DNA of 64,000 bases from Tiliqua scincoides. Lineage: Eukaryota; Chordata; Lepidosauria; Squamata; Scincidae. Positions 51,981 to 63,643 of the stretch are shown here, piece by piece. Position numbers and translations under genes: made by a program. The DNA lies in the NCBI RefSeq assembly GCF_035046505.1, contig NC_089821.1, positions 39,737,348 through 39,801,347 of the forward strand, given 5' to 3'. The stretch's first letter is position 1. The number at the start of each line of letters is the position of its first letter. Below the pieces are notes generated by a model. It was not told where the DNA came from and made no database searches. It worked only from the letters and a program-made list of their open reading frames with translations.

Positions 51981-52065
51981 GACCATAATCCTATATACAC
52001 TTCCCTGGGAATGACTGAAATCAATGAGGCTAACTTCTGACTAAATACAGTATGTGTAATTCTAT
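51981..52065 (+). mobile_element. Palindromic 90-bp MITE, diverged
   Basis: GACCATAATCCTATATACAC and TTCCCTGGGAATGACTG correspond to the left half of the GGCTGCAAT family. GGCTAACTTCTGACTAAATA is a decayed right half. Confidence 0.6.
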
Positions 52066-52231
52066 GCACTGCAAATCTTGGAAAACTGAGCACAAGATCT
52101 GTTTGAAGGAACAGGGTATCTCGGGGCAATTTTAGCTACAACCTGGGTCATTTCCTTATTCCAGAGATCAACAAGGGATTAGTTTTGCCCTGAAGAAAGC
52201 CCTGGATGGCAGTGAACTATGGTTGCAAGCC

Positions 52232-53194
52232 CAGGGTTAGGAACTAGACTTGGATGTCTTGGACTCAAGTTGCAAAAATGCATGATTTGGGGTGACTTGG
52301 TGACTCATGAGTTGCACACATGGAAGACTCTGTAAAAGACTCAAGTCAGGGCCCCCCTGACTCGGCACTCATCCCCTTGTGTGCAGACTCAAGTCTGCCT
52401 GTATCTGGGTATGCTTGCTTACTGTTTTTGTGGTGTGAAAAACCTCTTGGGGCCAGTATTCCGACGGGGCGAGTAGCAGGAAGTTCCAGCCACAAGGCAG
52501 GGAAGGGTTAATGCATCCAATTAGGAATGGGGAGGTGGGAGAAAGCTCTTTTGCTCTTCTGTAATAGGAAGGAAGGAACAGATGATCATTGGACACAGGA
52601 TGGGTGGTCTGGTATTTTCATTGACTGAGAGAGGGCAGGAGAATGAGCCCAACATTCTTGCCCAATTGTACTTGCCTTATGATTGGCTGGAGGGGGCAAA
52701 AGGAGGTGGGGAAGTGGGAGAAGGAGGCAGTTCATAGCAATCATGAACCTCATGGCTTCTATGGGTTCGTGGGAGAGAGCCTCATTGAATGACTGGCTAC
52801 AGTGGAACTATTTCTGAGTAGGGCTGCAAAGGATTGAGTGGTCCTGGTAAGCCTTGCAACTGCTGCACATGACCCTCCTCCCTCTTCTGTGCCCCACTCT
52901 CTTGCAGTCTCTCCCATCCCTCCTGCCCTGTTTACAGATGGGTGGGGACATCAGGGGAGTGAGTAAAGAGAACTCCGACACACATACACACACACACACA
53001 CCCTCAGCATCAGCCTCATTTTTTCCATAGCAGGCTTTTTAAAGGGAGGGACAAAGACTCAACTTGAATTATTTAGAATCACTAAAGGGTGACTTGGAAA
53101 GTGCCCACATTATTACTTTTTCAAGTTGTGTCGCAGGAAGCAGTGGCTCAGCGATTTGACTCAAGTCAAGCCGCACTCGGTTTTCCCATCCCTG
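52232..53194 (+). mobile_element. Non-autonomous hAT-like element (963 bp), perfect 8-bp duplication
   Basis: The left end CAGGGTTAGGAACTAGACTT and the right end CGGTTTTCCCATCCCTG are inverted repeats. TGCAAGCC is present at 52224-52231 and 53195-53202. Both ends carry GACTCAAGT-type words, and the interior holds a CA microsatellite (about 52979-53001). A degraded copy of the palindromic MITE lies inside (52765-52838). A related GACTTGAGT fragment lies near 8345-8460. No transposase frame. Confidence 0.9.
52765..52838 (+). mobile_element. Palindromic 90-bp MITE nested in the 963-bp hAT element
   Basis: GGGAGAGAGCCTCATTGAA and GGAACTATTTCTGAGTAGG correspond to the two halves of the GGCTGCAAT family with many substitutions. 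Confidence 0.5.
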
Positions 53195-54839
53195 TGCAAG
53201 CCCCACATGAATTGAAACTTATGGATGTGACTTACTGGTATACTTTCTCACACAACAGCTGCAGAAGAGCAAAATAGGGTTTTTAGAGAAGCAGTATAAA
53301 AATCCTTTAAATAAATAAATCCCTTTATTTAACTTATACAAAAACCTTTTGGATGATATTAATCTAGGTTGGCCACTGGTCTGACTCATTTTAAAGCAGC
53401 TTTCTAGGTTCCTATGGGCAGCTGTGCCTTCATGAGGAGGGACCGTGTGAGTGTTCACTACTGTCTCTAACAAGGCTTTTTCTCTATCTCCTCCTCATAC
53501 ACCTTCAAATCTCCATGCCAGAGAGCCAAGCAATATACAAGCTGGTGTGATCACATCGCTCTTTGGCTGCAGTAAAGCTCTGTGACACATAACATTAGAC
53601 TTTCTGAATAAAAAGGTATTTCCTTTTATTTGCTATATCATTGTAACCCTTTGACTCATGCAGGAAAAAAATGCCTATAAACATATAAACTTGTGGGACA
53701 AGTGTAGATGTGTAGTTACGTGCAACTTAATAAAAACTTTAATAAAAAGCAGCCACAGGAGACTGAAATCTTGAGTGGAAGAACAGTGGGAGGAGAGGAT
53801 CAAAACTGCCCTCTCCCTTATGCTGCTTTTCTTCCTGGCAAGTGACAAACATAGGCCCACAAAACTTCATCTCTTTTTGCCCTTGGAGAGAATAGCAGCA
53901 GGGAAAAGGTTGTCACGTTGAGTGCAAAAATAGCCCACATAAAAGGCTAACCTGCTTCTCTCTCCACCAGTCTTGCATTCAAGACTGTGGCCTCCGACAG
54001 CTGCTTTTCATTTGAAAAGTTGAGGCAAAGCTATGGCAAATGTGCATCACATCTTATTTGGCTCTGAAAGGCACGGCCAAGATACAGTTCAGTTTCCTGA
54101 TGTTATGAAGGATAATGTCAATGTGAGATCTTTAAACACTTTAATCTTGAAATGGTAATCCGCCCCCCCAAGCTACTTTTGAAGAGCTTTTCCAGAATTA
54201 TGTAATAACAGTGTGTCTAGGACATCTGTAACAACAAAATCTGTATGATTGTTTTTAAAAGGATATTTTTATTTGGGTGGCTCTGAAATTTGGAAGGAAA
54301 TTCTACACATACGCTCAAGGCATTTTCAAAGCCATCCAAGGCAACCAAGTAGCATGATGCTGATAGAAGGAGACAGACAGGCACGGTCTGCTGATGAGAC
54401 TCTGCTCTAACCCTCTTTTTCATCACATTGAAGGATGCCAGTGGAAACCCTGACTGGATCTGCCAAAAGTGATGGACTGGACATAGCGGAACAAACTAAA
54501 GTTTAATCTAGATAAATTGGAAATGCGGTTGGTAGGAATATCATTCGATGCAGGGCTACATGTTCATTACATATCTGATAAGGTTGTATTCTCTTTTAAG
54601 ATGGAGGTTTGCAGCTTGGGATGCTCCTTGACCTGGGACTGCTTATGGATGTCCACAGAGCAGTACTTTACTAGAGTACCTTCCACCAGCTTTAGCTGTT
54701 ATGCCGGCTGCATCCTTCTCTGGAGAAGCCTGATTTTCCATGGCCATTAATACGTTAATGAACTCATGACTGGAATATTGATGTGCACAGTGTAGGGCTG
54801 TCTGTTTCCTTAGCCCTTTTTTTACACTCAATAGACTAA
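53195..54839. other. Unannotated stretch
   Basis: About 1.6 kb without a supportable gene. Near 53290-53330 the words GTATAAAAATCCTTTAAATA and AATAAAT resemble a SINE tail without its body. Confidence 0.4.
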
Positions 54840-55001
54840 GGGCCCAATCCAATCCAACTTTCCAATGGTGGTGCAGCTGCAATGCCCAAGAAAAGGGAAC
54901 AAACCGAGGAGGCCTCTGTGATTGCCCCTCTATTGCAGGATGCAGCACACACCCTGTTGGCACGGCTGCACCAGCACTGGAAAATTGGATAGGATTGGCC
55001 C
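54840..55001. mobile_element. Palindromic MITE (GGGCCCAATCC type)
   Basis: The left end GGGCCCAATCCAATCCAACT, with TTCCAATGGTGGTGCAGC, is mirrored by GCTGCACCAGCACTGGAAAA and TTGGATAGGATTGGCCC. The interior has GGAGGCCTCTGTG and GCAGGATGCAGC. No clear target duplication. Confidence 0.85.
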
Positions 55002-55960
55002 TGAAGCAGCTGTGGTCAGGTGGAGCTGGTATGCTTGTATCTCACTAGAAAGTCTAAGGGTGAAGCAAGGGATGTAGGAGTTGAGAGAAGGACAGGAGTG
55101 CCCTCAGCCAAATACATTTTCTTGATAAGGAAATTTCTTGCCAAACTTGCTAGTGAAATTTCATGGGCATTTGCTTAAACAAGTCACCACATGCTACCTT
55201 CCTATCTAATCTTGGGCAGACCAGAGCCTGTACATTTTTAGACTTACCTAATTACATTTTATGCCATCCTCTGGGGTTAAAAATGAAGAAGCTCTTTTCA
55301 AAGCTAGTTCACTCATGCTGAGGGCAAATTTCTCATATTTAGGTCTGGGTATTTGGAATTATTTCTGAATTAATGTCCTGGACATCTGAAATTAGTATAA
55401 ACTCTGAAGCTTGAGCAGAGGCTTCCGGCATGCGGTATGTGGTGATGCCATCTTCACCAAACTCTAGGACCAGGAGTCCACAGACCCTGCTAGTCTTCAC
55501 ACCACATACCAGAGCTTTTCTGCTCTCCTCCACCCTTTACTTTGCTTACTGGAAATTGGGAGTGGGTTGTCCAGGAGGGTTTGATAATAATGTGAAAGTC
55601 ACAGCCTTGGACACAGAGAGCATCTAAAGAAGCCAAACGCCAAAAAATGCATTTTTATTTTCTTTAACCTACATAAGATATATTTTGGCTATCTGGAAAA
55701 TGTATCCAAGTGTCTAAATGGTCCTGATTTAACCAGACTTGCAGAATCTATCAAAATTCAAGCATTTTCAGCGTTTCGTGCAACTGTACTGAGCTCCTGC
55801 ACACGAAAATCCAGAACGTCATGAATCTTGACCAATACACATGCATTATATTTTTGCTAGTGTAGAGTTACAACTGAATTGTCCAACTTTTTTTGAAAAT
55901 TGCATCAGATTAAAGAAATGAAACAAGTGGTCTAACCACAATTAACATGGCACTATGACT
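55002..55960. other. Unannotated stretch
   Basis: Unique sequence; no gene or repeat supportable. Confidence 0.45.
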
Positions 55961-56044
55961 CATTAAAAACTTTATTTACTGTATTTTTATCCCGCCTTTT
56001 CTCCCAAAAAGAGAGAGACCCAAAGCGGCTTACAAAAAACAGCT
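55961..56044 (-). mobile_element. SINE-type 3' tail fragment
   Basis: Minus-strand reading gives TTTGTAAGCCGCTTTGGGTC then GAGAAAAGGCGGGATAAAAA and TACAGTAAATAAAG, the tail pattern of a common lizard SINE. The head is absent. Confidence 0.65.
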
Positions 56045-56774
56045 GCAAAGAATCTTCGCTTGATTGTGCAATGTGCCTTTGCAAACAAAACAGTACTTAT
56101 CACAAGTGGCTCTTATATTAGCAAGGTTAGAAATCCCCTAGTTCAACTACTGGTTGCTCATTGGTCTATTACATATTTTCTTAAAAACACAAGAGCCCTG
56201 TCAGGAAAAAAGCTGGCAACCCTACTTTTCCCCCAAACACAAACCTTTCAGTGCTGATTTATCCTTGGTCTACTGGATCCCTAGGAAATCTGATAATAGG
56301 TTACATGTTTAAAACAAAACAAAACAAGACTTCTGTAAAACTTCACCTAAGCAATGCCTTATTTGGATACCTGCATTTCATCATTCTGAAAAAGCTCAGA
56401 GGCAGAAGCAGATGACCCCATCAGATGATTGCACCCTGCCACATCCTGTGCAGCATGTCCAACCACAGAATCCTTAGGCCTGGGCACAACTCCATAATAC
56501 TTACCACATTTATTATTGCATGCAGCTCTGGTTTCTGTAGCAGATTATTTTCCCTGAGATGACTGACAGTCACATTTTGCTTGAGAACATGTTCCAGAAT
56601 CCAGTTCACAATATGTACAGCCTAGTCTCACAACAGACCTCTCTGCCTCTTCCATTTGCCTATGTGATTACCTGTTTAGGAATCCTTAAGGGGCTCATAC
56701 TGTTGAATAATAACACACTGTAGTTTAGGAGTTCTTCTACACATATACATTAAACACCATAGAAATAAAAGGCT
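56045..56774. other. Unannotated stretch
   Basis: Unique sequence; no gene seen. Confidence 0.45.
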
Positions 56775-56954
56775 TAGGACCCAATCCTATCCAATTTTCC
56801 AGCACCGGTGCAGCCACAATGCAACCCCAAGGTAAGGGAACAAATGTTCCCATCCCACGAGGCCTCTGGGACTGCCTCCCCACCACAGGATGCAGTGCTT
56901 GCCCCATTGGCATGGCTGCACCGGCACTGGAAAATTGGATAGGATTGGGCCCTA
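56775..56954. mobile_element. Palindromic MITE (GGGCCCAATCC type), well preserved
   Basis: TTAGGACCCAATCCTATCCA, ATTTTCCAGCACCGGTGCAG is mirrored at the right end by CTGCACCGGCACTGGAAAAT and TGGATAGGATTGGGCCCTAA. The arms pair over about 45 bp. The interior has GGTAAGGGAACAAATGTTCC and GGAGGCCTC-like sequence. No convincing target duplication. Confidence 0.87.
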
Positions 56955-57984
56955 ACTACCCTATCCACTGGACCAGCACATCTCTGAAAAGCAAGTGAAC
57001 GCCACTCACTAACCTGGTGATTCCGTGCTTGCTTGATCTTTCCTGGGTTGTTGTGCAGGGCACTTCTCTTCAAAAGGAACACGTATTTCAAACTGCCAAG
57101 ATAGATCCCTACCACATTGTTGTTAAACGCAACCTGAACCCCCACAAAATAGCATTATGTCAGACAGGACGCACTCATGTGCTGAAATACTTAAGCACAT
57201 GAAATACTTATATGAAATACTTCTTACTTTCATGTTCCCCTGGAGTGGCAGCACTGGACAGACAACTAGACCTTAATTTATGTGATAATGTACCATTGCC
57301 CATTGGTCAATTGTGGATATATTTATCCTGAGAGATTTTTTGTAGCTCGGATTGATGGCAATAGCCTTTGGTTTGTTCAATGTTGAATTTCATCAAAATT
57401 ACAAATGGAATACCTAGGCTGTGAACATTACAAAACTCCCATTGTCATTTATTTTGACTATGAGGATCTACAGAACTGAAGTGTCATGTGGTAGAAATGG
57501 ATTGGATGTCCAGGTCATAGATGCGACTACCCAGTGTCCCTATGCCCACATGGCTGGAGAATGAAGCAGCAGAGCAGTGGAACGGTAAGAGCTGCTCGAG
57601 ACAGGGAAGGAGTTTTTGATGCACACAATGTTTCCAGTTTGGAGACTGCTGGATTAAGATACCAGCAATAAAATAAGGACGTCAGTTAATTGGTCTGACA
57701 GTGAAAAAGTAAACGTTGAACCTTAATTGCTTTGTTTTTTGTGCCTTCTGTCTGGTAAAAAGAGGACATTCTGCAACTCGTCAAGTCTCTCCTCCAGAAA
57801 TGGCCAAGGAGGTTGAAGCTGAAGTTCCAGAGGTAGGAGGGGCTTGCCCTGTCACCCCCCCCCCGCCCAAAAAATCAAACTTCAAGGCAAACTGCAGCAG
57901 AAAACAAGCTTGAGGCCTGCAGCAGAAACTGGACCAAAAAACCCAAGTCAATTAAAGAAGAAACAAATTTAGGTCACAGGCCAA
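56955..57984. other. Unannotated stretch
   Basis: Unique sequence with a cytosine run near 57857-57867. No gene supportable. Confidence 0.45.
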
Positions 57985-58164
57985 GGGCCCCATCCTATCC
58001 AACTTTCCAGAGCTGATGCAGCTGAGTCAACGGGGCGTGCGCTGCATCCTGTGGTGGGGGAACAGTAATGGAGGCCTTCTCAAGGTAAGAGAATATTTGT
58101 TCCCTTACCTCAGGGCTGCACTGCAGCTGCCTCGGTGCTGGAAAGTTGGTTAGAATTGGGCCCC
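57985..58164. mobile_element. Palindromic MITE (GGGCCCAATCC type)
   Basis: GGGCCCCATCCTATCCAACT and TTCCAGAGCTGATGCAGC are mirrored by GCTGCCTCGGTGCTGGAAAG and TTGGTTAGAATTGGGCCC. The interior AAGGTAAGAGAATATTTGTT matches the other copies. Confidence 0.84.
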
Positions 58165-58823
58165 AAAACACCAAAGTGCACACCTAAGGGACAAGAGTGA
58201 AGTACAGTAGGTCAGAGCATTTCCAGAGAGAAATCAAATAACATTTCAAAATATTGTTTTCTCCTTCCAGAGTCAGGACCACATTCTACATCAGGCTGAG
58301 ACATTGAGCATGAGACAAACTGTATTATACAAAGGAGAGTGATGGAACCTCACCATGGATTTTTGGATTTGTCTCAACAAGAATAGAGTGGGGGGAACTG
58401 AAAGTTGCACACACCTTTGCCTTCTTTGCCCTCCGCTGGTGTCTGCTCCATTTCCAGGCAGCCCAAAACACTGCAAAAAAGCTCCGTCTTGCACAGGCAG
58501 GAAAATAGCCCTGGAGCCATGGAAGAGGCTCCCCTTGTGAAGGAACAGTAAGACTCCTGGAGCCCCTGAGCCAGCAGAGGCTGAAGAGGGGAAGGGGGGG
58601 TGGAAAACCTCTATAGCCAGAGCACATGAACCGCTGTCTCTCACTCACACACACACAGGGGCAGGTTTCGTAGCAACAGAGGGAATTACTTTAAAAAACG
58701 CAGGGAGCGTTTCCCAATCCCCCCCCCTTCAGACTGAGATGATGCAGGCTCTCCATGCTCCAGCCTACACAAACAAAACAGCCCAGCAAGCAAGTCTTCC
58801 CAGCAAACCAAAGCATGAGATTT
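58165..58823. other. Unannotated stretch
   Basis: Unique sequence; overlapping frames on the minus strand at 58291-58654 lack domains and are not supported as genes. Confidence 0.4.
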
Positions 58824-59008
58824 AGGCTACAATCTGATCCACACTTTTCTGGGAGTAAGCCCCATTGACTAGAATGGGACTTACTTCTGAATAGACAAGC
58901 ATAGGACTGGGCTCTCAGGCTATAATCCGATCCACACTTTCCTGGGAGTAAGCCCCATTGACTACAATAGGGCTTACTTCTGAGTAGAAATGCATAGGAC
59001 TGGACTCT
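58824..59008 (+). mobile_element. Two tandem palindromic 90-bp MITEs
   Basis: The first copy, 58824-58914, and the second, 58917-59008, both read CTGGGAGTAAGCCCCATTGA in the left half and TTACTTCTGARTAGA with ATAGGACTGG in the right. They are in the same orientation with almost no gap, so they arose by tandem duplication or by repeat insertion at the same site. Confidence 0.85.
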
Positions 59009-59404
59009 TAAAAGCTCAGCAGCCCACCTGTGAAAGAAGTGGGGACAGCTGGCAATGGGGAGGAGGGGGAGACGGCAGAGCGAAGGGGATTGATAAAAGC
59101 TGCCTTAGTTTCCTTCCATCCTGAAGTGTCAGGTAGCAGCGTATTTGCATAACGCTATGGAATTTAGCACAATGTGTTTTTTCTTCATCACACCAGGTCA
59201 TGGGACAGGACTCGCGCATAAATAGGCTCCACCTGTAAACCAATTCTGGTAACCCCTGAAATTTTGCTAGTGTAGGAAGATCTCGTTTCACTCTTGCTAA
59301 CAGTTGCATCTGCTGGAAAAAAGGTTATTTTATAAAGTCTCATGAAAATATACACAGAGGAACAGGTGGCAGCCCTGCAAATCTGACCATATACCACTTC
59401 AGAC
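59009..59404. other. Unannotated spacer
   Basis: Unique sequence; no gene seen. Confidence 0.45.
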
Positions 59405-59520
59405 TCCATGTTCATTCCTTGGCACCTCCAGGCAGGGTGAGGAAAGATTTGTCTGAAACTCTACTAGTTAGAGCAGACTACTCAACTTGGATGAACGGAT
59501 GGTCTCACTCAATATAATGT
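59405..59520 (+). mobile_element. tRNA-derived SINE remnant
   Basis: CCTTGGCACCTCCAGGCAGG, GAGGAAAGATTTGTCTGAAA and GGATGGTCTCACTCAATATA correspond in order to the body and tail of the SINE at 9268 and 61431. Weak and diverged. Confidence 0.45.
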
Positions 59521-61430
59521 TGCTTTCTACCTGACAAGACAAACAAGAAGCATGCTGGGTTGGCAGCTGGCCTGGTACTGTCAATATTTGAGAGCCCTGC
59601 AAAAGTCTTTAAGGTATTTTGATTAAGATTATTTTTTTTAAAAAAAATTCATGTTGAACATTTATCATAAGCAGTGTTCTTTCAGTGACAGGTACTGTTT
59701 GGACATGCGGAAACAGATCTCATAGGTAAAAGTGATGGAAGTTTCAGATGACCAAGATAATGTATGTTTCTGTTTTTAATGCCAATTAATCACCATACAA
59801 AATGCCAATTAATCACCATACAAAAAGCAAGGTCATATGAATCCTACTTCCTGCTCACCCAAACTCATCACCTCTGAAATGCCTGTTCTCTATTCCACAG
59901 GACCAGGTAATACAATGTAAACCTAGATAAATGGCATTCCCATTCGCCTTATTGCTCCATTATCTACGGCTTTGGGTGATACTCCCCATCCCTTCTTCCA
60001 GGTGATCAGATATATTTTTAAACCCAGAACCCAGGAGGGGGACGGGGGAGAAGGAAAGAAAAAAAGAGGAAATCAAGCAAAGATCATTGGCAGCTCTTAT
60101 GGCACACACAGCCAGACATATTCTTCTACAACACCACACTTCCCGAGGTGCTGCCTACTTACTATGCAATTTGAACAGAGACCCTCTGTGCACGCACATA
60201 ATATTCCTTACACCTAGAACTACCTTTTAACACTGAAATTTAACTGAACTACAGCAGTTGCTTGTTTTCTTTTTTAACCAAAGCCCCACAAATTAACATT
60301 TTCTTCAGCATGCAATCTTACCATTAAACTTCAAAACCATATTTCTCTGCATGCTTTATATCCTTTTTGGAAGTCATCCAAACAATACTTTCCTTCTCTT
60401 CTGCTCAGCAAAACCATTATGTTGATTGAACTGAGGCCAACATGCACACTCATGACCAATCTTGCCTAAAACCTTATTCAGAAGGGAGCAAAATTGCATT
60501 TGCGATGCTATAGATAAGATTGTGCAAAAGTTTTCATTTTAAGGTTGCCCTTTTTACAGATTTATGTAGGCCTACTGCCTCTTTCCAGATGCAATACATT
60601 TTTCAAAGATGACAGAATACCTGATTGCCCAGGAAATTAACAGAATAACATATGATTAAATCATACATGTTTTGAAACAGAAAAATTGAAACTGCTTCTG
60701 ACTTGGAGAGGTGGAAGGGATCCAGATGGTGATAACTTATGATTACTATATCTAAGTTTAAAGGGTGCTCATACCAACAAAACCCAATTACATTGGAAAG
60801 TTAATGTACCTAGGAAGTCCACACTATCATCTAGATAAGGCCAATTAATTTGTCAGAGCTGAATTTGAAGAAACAATTTTAGCCCCTCCCCCAACCCACC
60901 CCTTCAATAGAATCACAACTATGGTCTGTTCAGCAAGATTGTATTAGCAATAAAATTCATTTCTCATTAAATGACTGGATGTATAATTGTCAGTTCTAAA
61001 CTCTGAGAAGGATTTGCCCCCAAATGCCTCCCTCTCCTCATTTTATACATTCGCTTCTTCAGTTTTCAGTGAGGGTAGGTTTGAGTCCTCCTCTTACCTG
61101 AATATTTGCTAGATATTTAGAGATTCAATAAGCCAAGAAGACAACTAGCTCCTCTCCATTACATCTAGTAGAAGTTACATGTCATAGCAGCATGACCTTT
61201 GGTGTTTTACCATCTCTGCATCACATCACTGGCTGTTGTTAAGTGGTAGCGGTGAGTAAACAAAGAATGTTGTAACAGCACAACACAAGGGAAATTCTAT
61301 AATAAAGTTGGTTGTTAAGATGTTTATTGGAGCCAAGCTGTGGGTGCTTCAGGCAGGTTTCTACCAGGCAGAGGTTTTTCACAGTGGTGGCATCTCCTTT
61401 GGAGTCTCCTTCCTCATGATCATTTTATTC
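59521..61430. other. Unannotated stretch
   Basis: About 1.9 kb of AT-rich sequence without a supportable gene or transposon. An 18-base unit (AATGCCAATTAATCACCATA, with ACAAA) is repeated in tandem near 59778-59825. Confidence 0.45.
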
Positions 61431-61522
61431 AGCCTGGAGAGCCATTGCCTGTTGGTGTAGACAAAGCTGAGCTAGATGGATTCATGATTTGATTCAGTGA
61501 AAAGCAGCTTCCTATTTTCATA
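61431..61522 (+). mobile_element. tRNA-derived SINE body and tail fragment
   Basis: CAGCCTGGAGAGCCATTGCC, GTGTAGACAAAGCTGAGCTA, GATGGATTCATG and GATTCAGTGAAAAGCAGCTT follow the standard order of the body of the SINE whose head is at 9268. No head here. Confidence 0.65.
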
Positions 61523-63134
61523 TATCATAATGTCCAGCACCCTCAGTCAATGATCTCTCTCAAAACCTTTGTATGAATCAGTAACGGTGCCCATTATATG
61601 TAGCAAAACCAATATGGGATCTAACAAAAAATTATTCCAGCAAAAGATATCCAGACACATCAGTAGTTATACCTGATCTTAAATGCAACCTCCCCTTCTG
61701 AGTCTGCTGAGTTTTCCACATTGTCAGGCTCCCTTGTGAGCTCTTGGCTGCTTTGAAAGAAATTTCTATTAAGAAGAGATAGCTGCCAGTTAAAGCAGGA
61801 AGCCATCACTATTCAAGGAGATATATAGATTCTTTATCAGATATCTTCAATGTGTTGGCTAGATTATATGGCAACATGATTTTGCTTTCTCTAACTCAAG
61901 AGCATCAGCATAGGAGATGTGGCACGTATGAATCACGAAGGCTTCCTTCCTTCCTTATGTATCCCCACATTCATTGAATGCAAGGAGGAGCATACTGACG
62001 CCTCCCCCTAGCTGTGACTCCCAAATATTTCCAGATTCAGTGCTTGTCTGCAGGGGTGGACAGAGTTCTTAATCATGGGGAGGAATTTTCTTCTGCAGGC
62101 AAGTGTTGAATGCAGGGTTGTCCAGTGCAGGGCTATCTGACATGCTTCCATTTCCACATTCAGTAAGCACATGGATATTAATGTATGAAGATTTCAAACT
62201 GAATGCAAGGTGTTTTAACTGTAATTGTCAGAGCCAGTGTTAGGGATTGGCCAGAAGGGCTGCCCCAACTAACATTTGAACCTCCCAAAGTGGCAGTACC
62301 CAATAAAAGGGGGACTCACAAATTGTTCAACATCACTATCTTCTCCTGCCCTTTTTGCAGCTGGACTCCCTCAGAGACCCTTTGATGCCACAGGCCACCA
62401 AGGCAGCCCATTCTTGGAAGCCAGGAAAGGTGAGGGTGCTGAAAGCTACCTCACTGGCCACTGGATGGCCCTCCTGTCTCGGTGCTGCCACATAATTGAG
62501 ACAGGAACATCCAGAGATTACTGCCCTTAATCTTCTTTACCATCTAGGAAAAAAGGAGTAGGAATAAGAGGGCAGTGTGTGCACACATGTATGTGCTACA
62601 AGCAAGGGGTGGAGGGGCCAAACTTTGTCCCAGGACCTCCCTAGAACTTGGCATCAGGGTGGCTGTGCAAAGTATCCAACACCTGCAGCAATACTACCAC
62701 TCACTGTCATGCTGTGCTATGCCTTCTGTTTATTTCAGCAAGCTGAAATATGGAAGTATGGGAAGCAGAGGAGTTAGTGACTAACAGCCTTATATCAGTT
62801 GAGCTTGTCTTCATTATCCCCAAACAGACGAACTTGAGTTGAAACTCTGCAATTACAAAGACCAGATAAACAGTGAGCCATGAAAACCAGCACAACTTGC
62901 TTAACACAACAATAACATTCCTAAAACTGATTTAAACAAATCCCTGAAAGGTGACCAAACATTCTAAATGGAAACATTTCTCTGAACTGCTAAAAGATGC
63001 AAAATCAAGAAATTACATGGCTATTTAACCTTTCACAACCAAAATCCTGAAACTAGTCATTGGTTACATTTGGATACTTGTGAGAAATACCAGTTTAAAA
63101 GTGTCTGGCATTGAACTGACTAGATTACATAAGG
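61523..63134. other. Unannotated stretch
   Basis: About 1.6 kb of unique sequence; no gene or repeat supportable. Confidence 0.45.
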
Positions 63135-63635
63135 CAGTGCTATTCAAACTGGGGCGTCGCAACACCCCAGCCTGAGGGCCCTGGTCTCTGCCCCCTTAAG
63201 GGGCGGGGGCAGTCTAGAGGCGGGGGGGAAGGCAGCGGCGCGATCCCCAGGATCGCACCGCTCAGGGGGCTGCAGGGGCTTGGGTGCACTTACCCACGCC
63301 TCCTGAAGCCTCCCTGGGGTGCGGGGAGCCTGGTGCGACTTCTGGCAGGGCTCCCCGCAGCAGGGAAAGTGGGTGCGGTGTGATCGCACTCCACTTCCGC
63401 TTTAGTGGGGGCGGGGCGCAATCGCTCCGCGTCCACTTTCCCTGCTGCGGGGAGCCCTGCCAGAAGTCACGCCGGGCTCCCCGCACCCCAGGGAGGCTGC
63501 AGGAGGCTTGGGTAAGTGCACCCAAGCTCCTGCATTCCCCTGAGCAGCATGATCCTGGGGATCGCACCGCTGCCTTCCCCTCCGCCCCTGCAAGGACTTA
63601 CGGGCTCTCAAACTCCCAGAGTTTGAGAACCACTG
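63135..63635. mobile_element. GC-rich foldback hAT element (501 bp), perfect 8-bp duplication
   Basis: The left end CAGTGCTATTCAAACTGGGG and right end CAGAGTTTGAGAACCACTG are inverted repeats. ACATAAGG flanks both sides (63127-63134 and 63636-63643). The interior is itself self-complementary: GATCCCCAGGATCGCACCGC faces CATGATCCTGGGGATCGCAC, GGGCTTGGGTGCACTTACCC faces GGGTAAGTGCACCCAAGCTC, and GGGGAGCC...GGCAGGGCTCCCC is mirrored too. Proline- and arginine-rich frames are artefacts of the GC-rich palindrome. Confidence 0.95.
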
Positions 63636-63643
63636 ACATAAGG

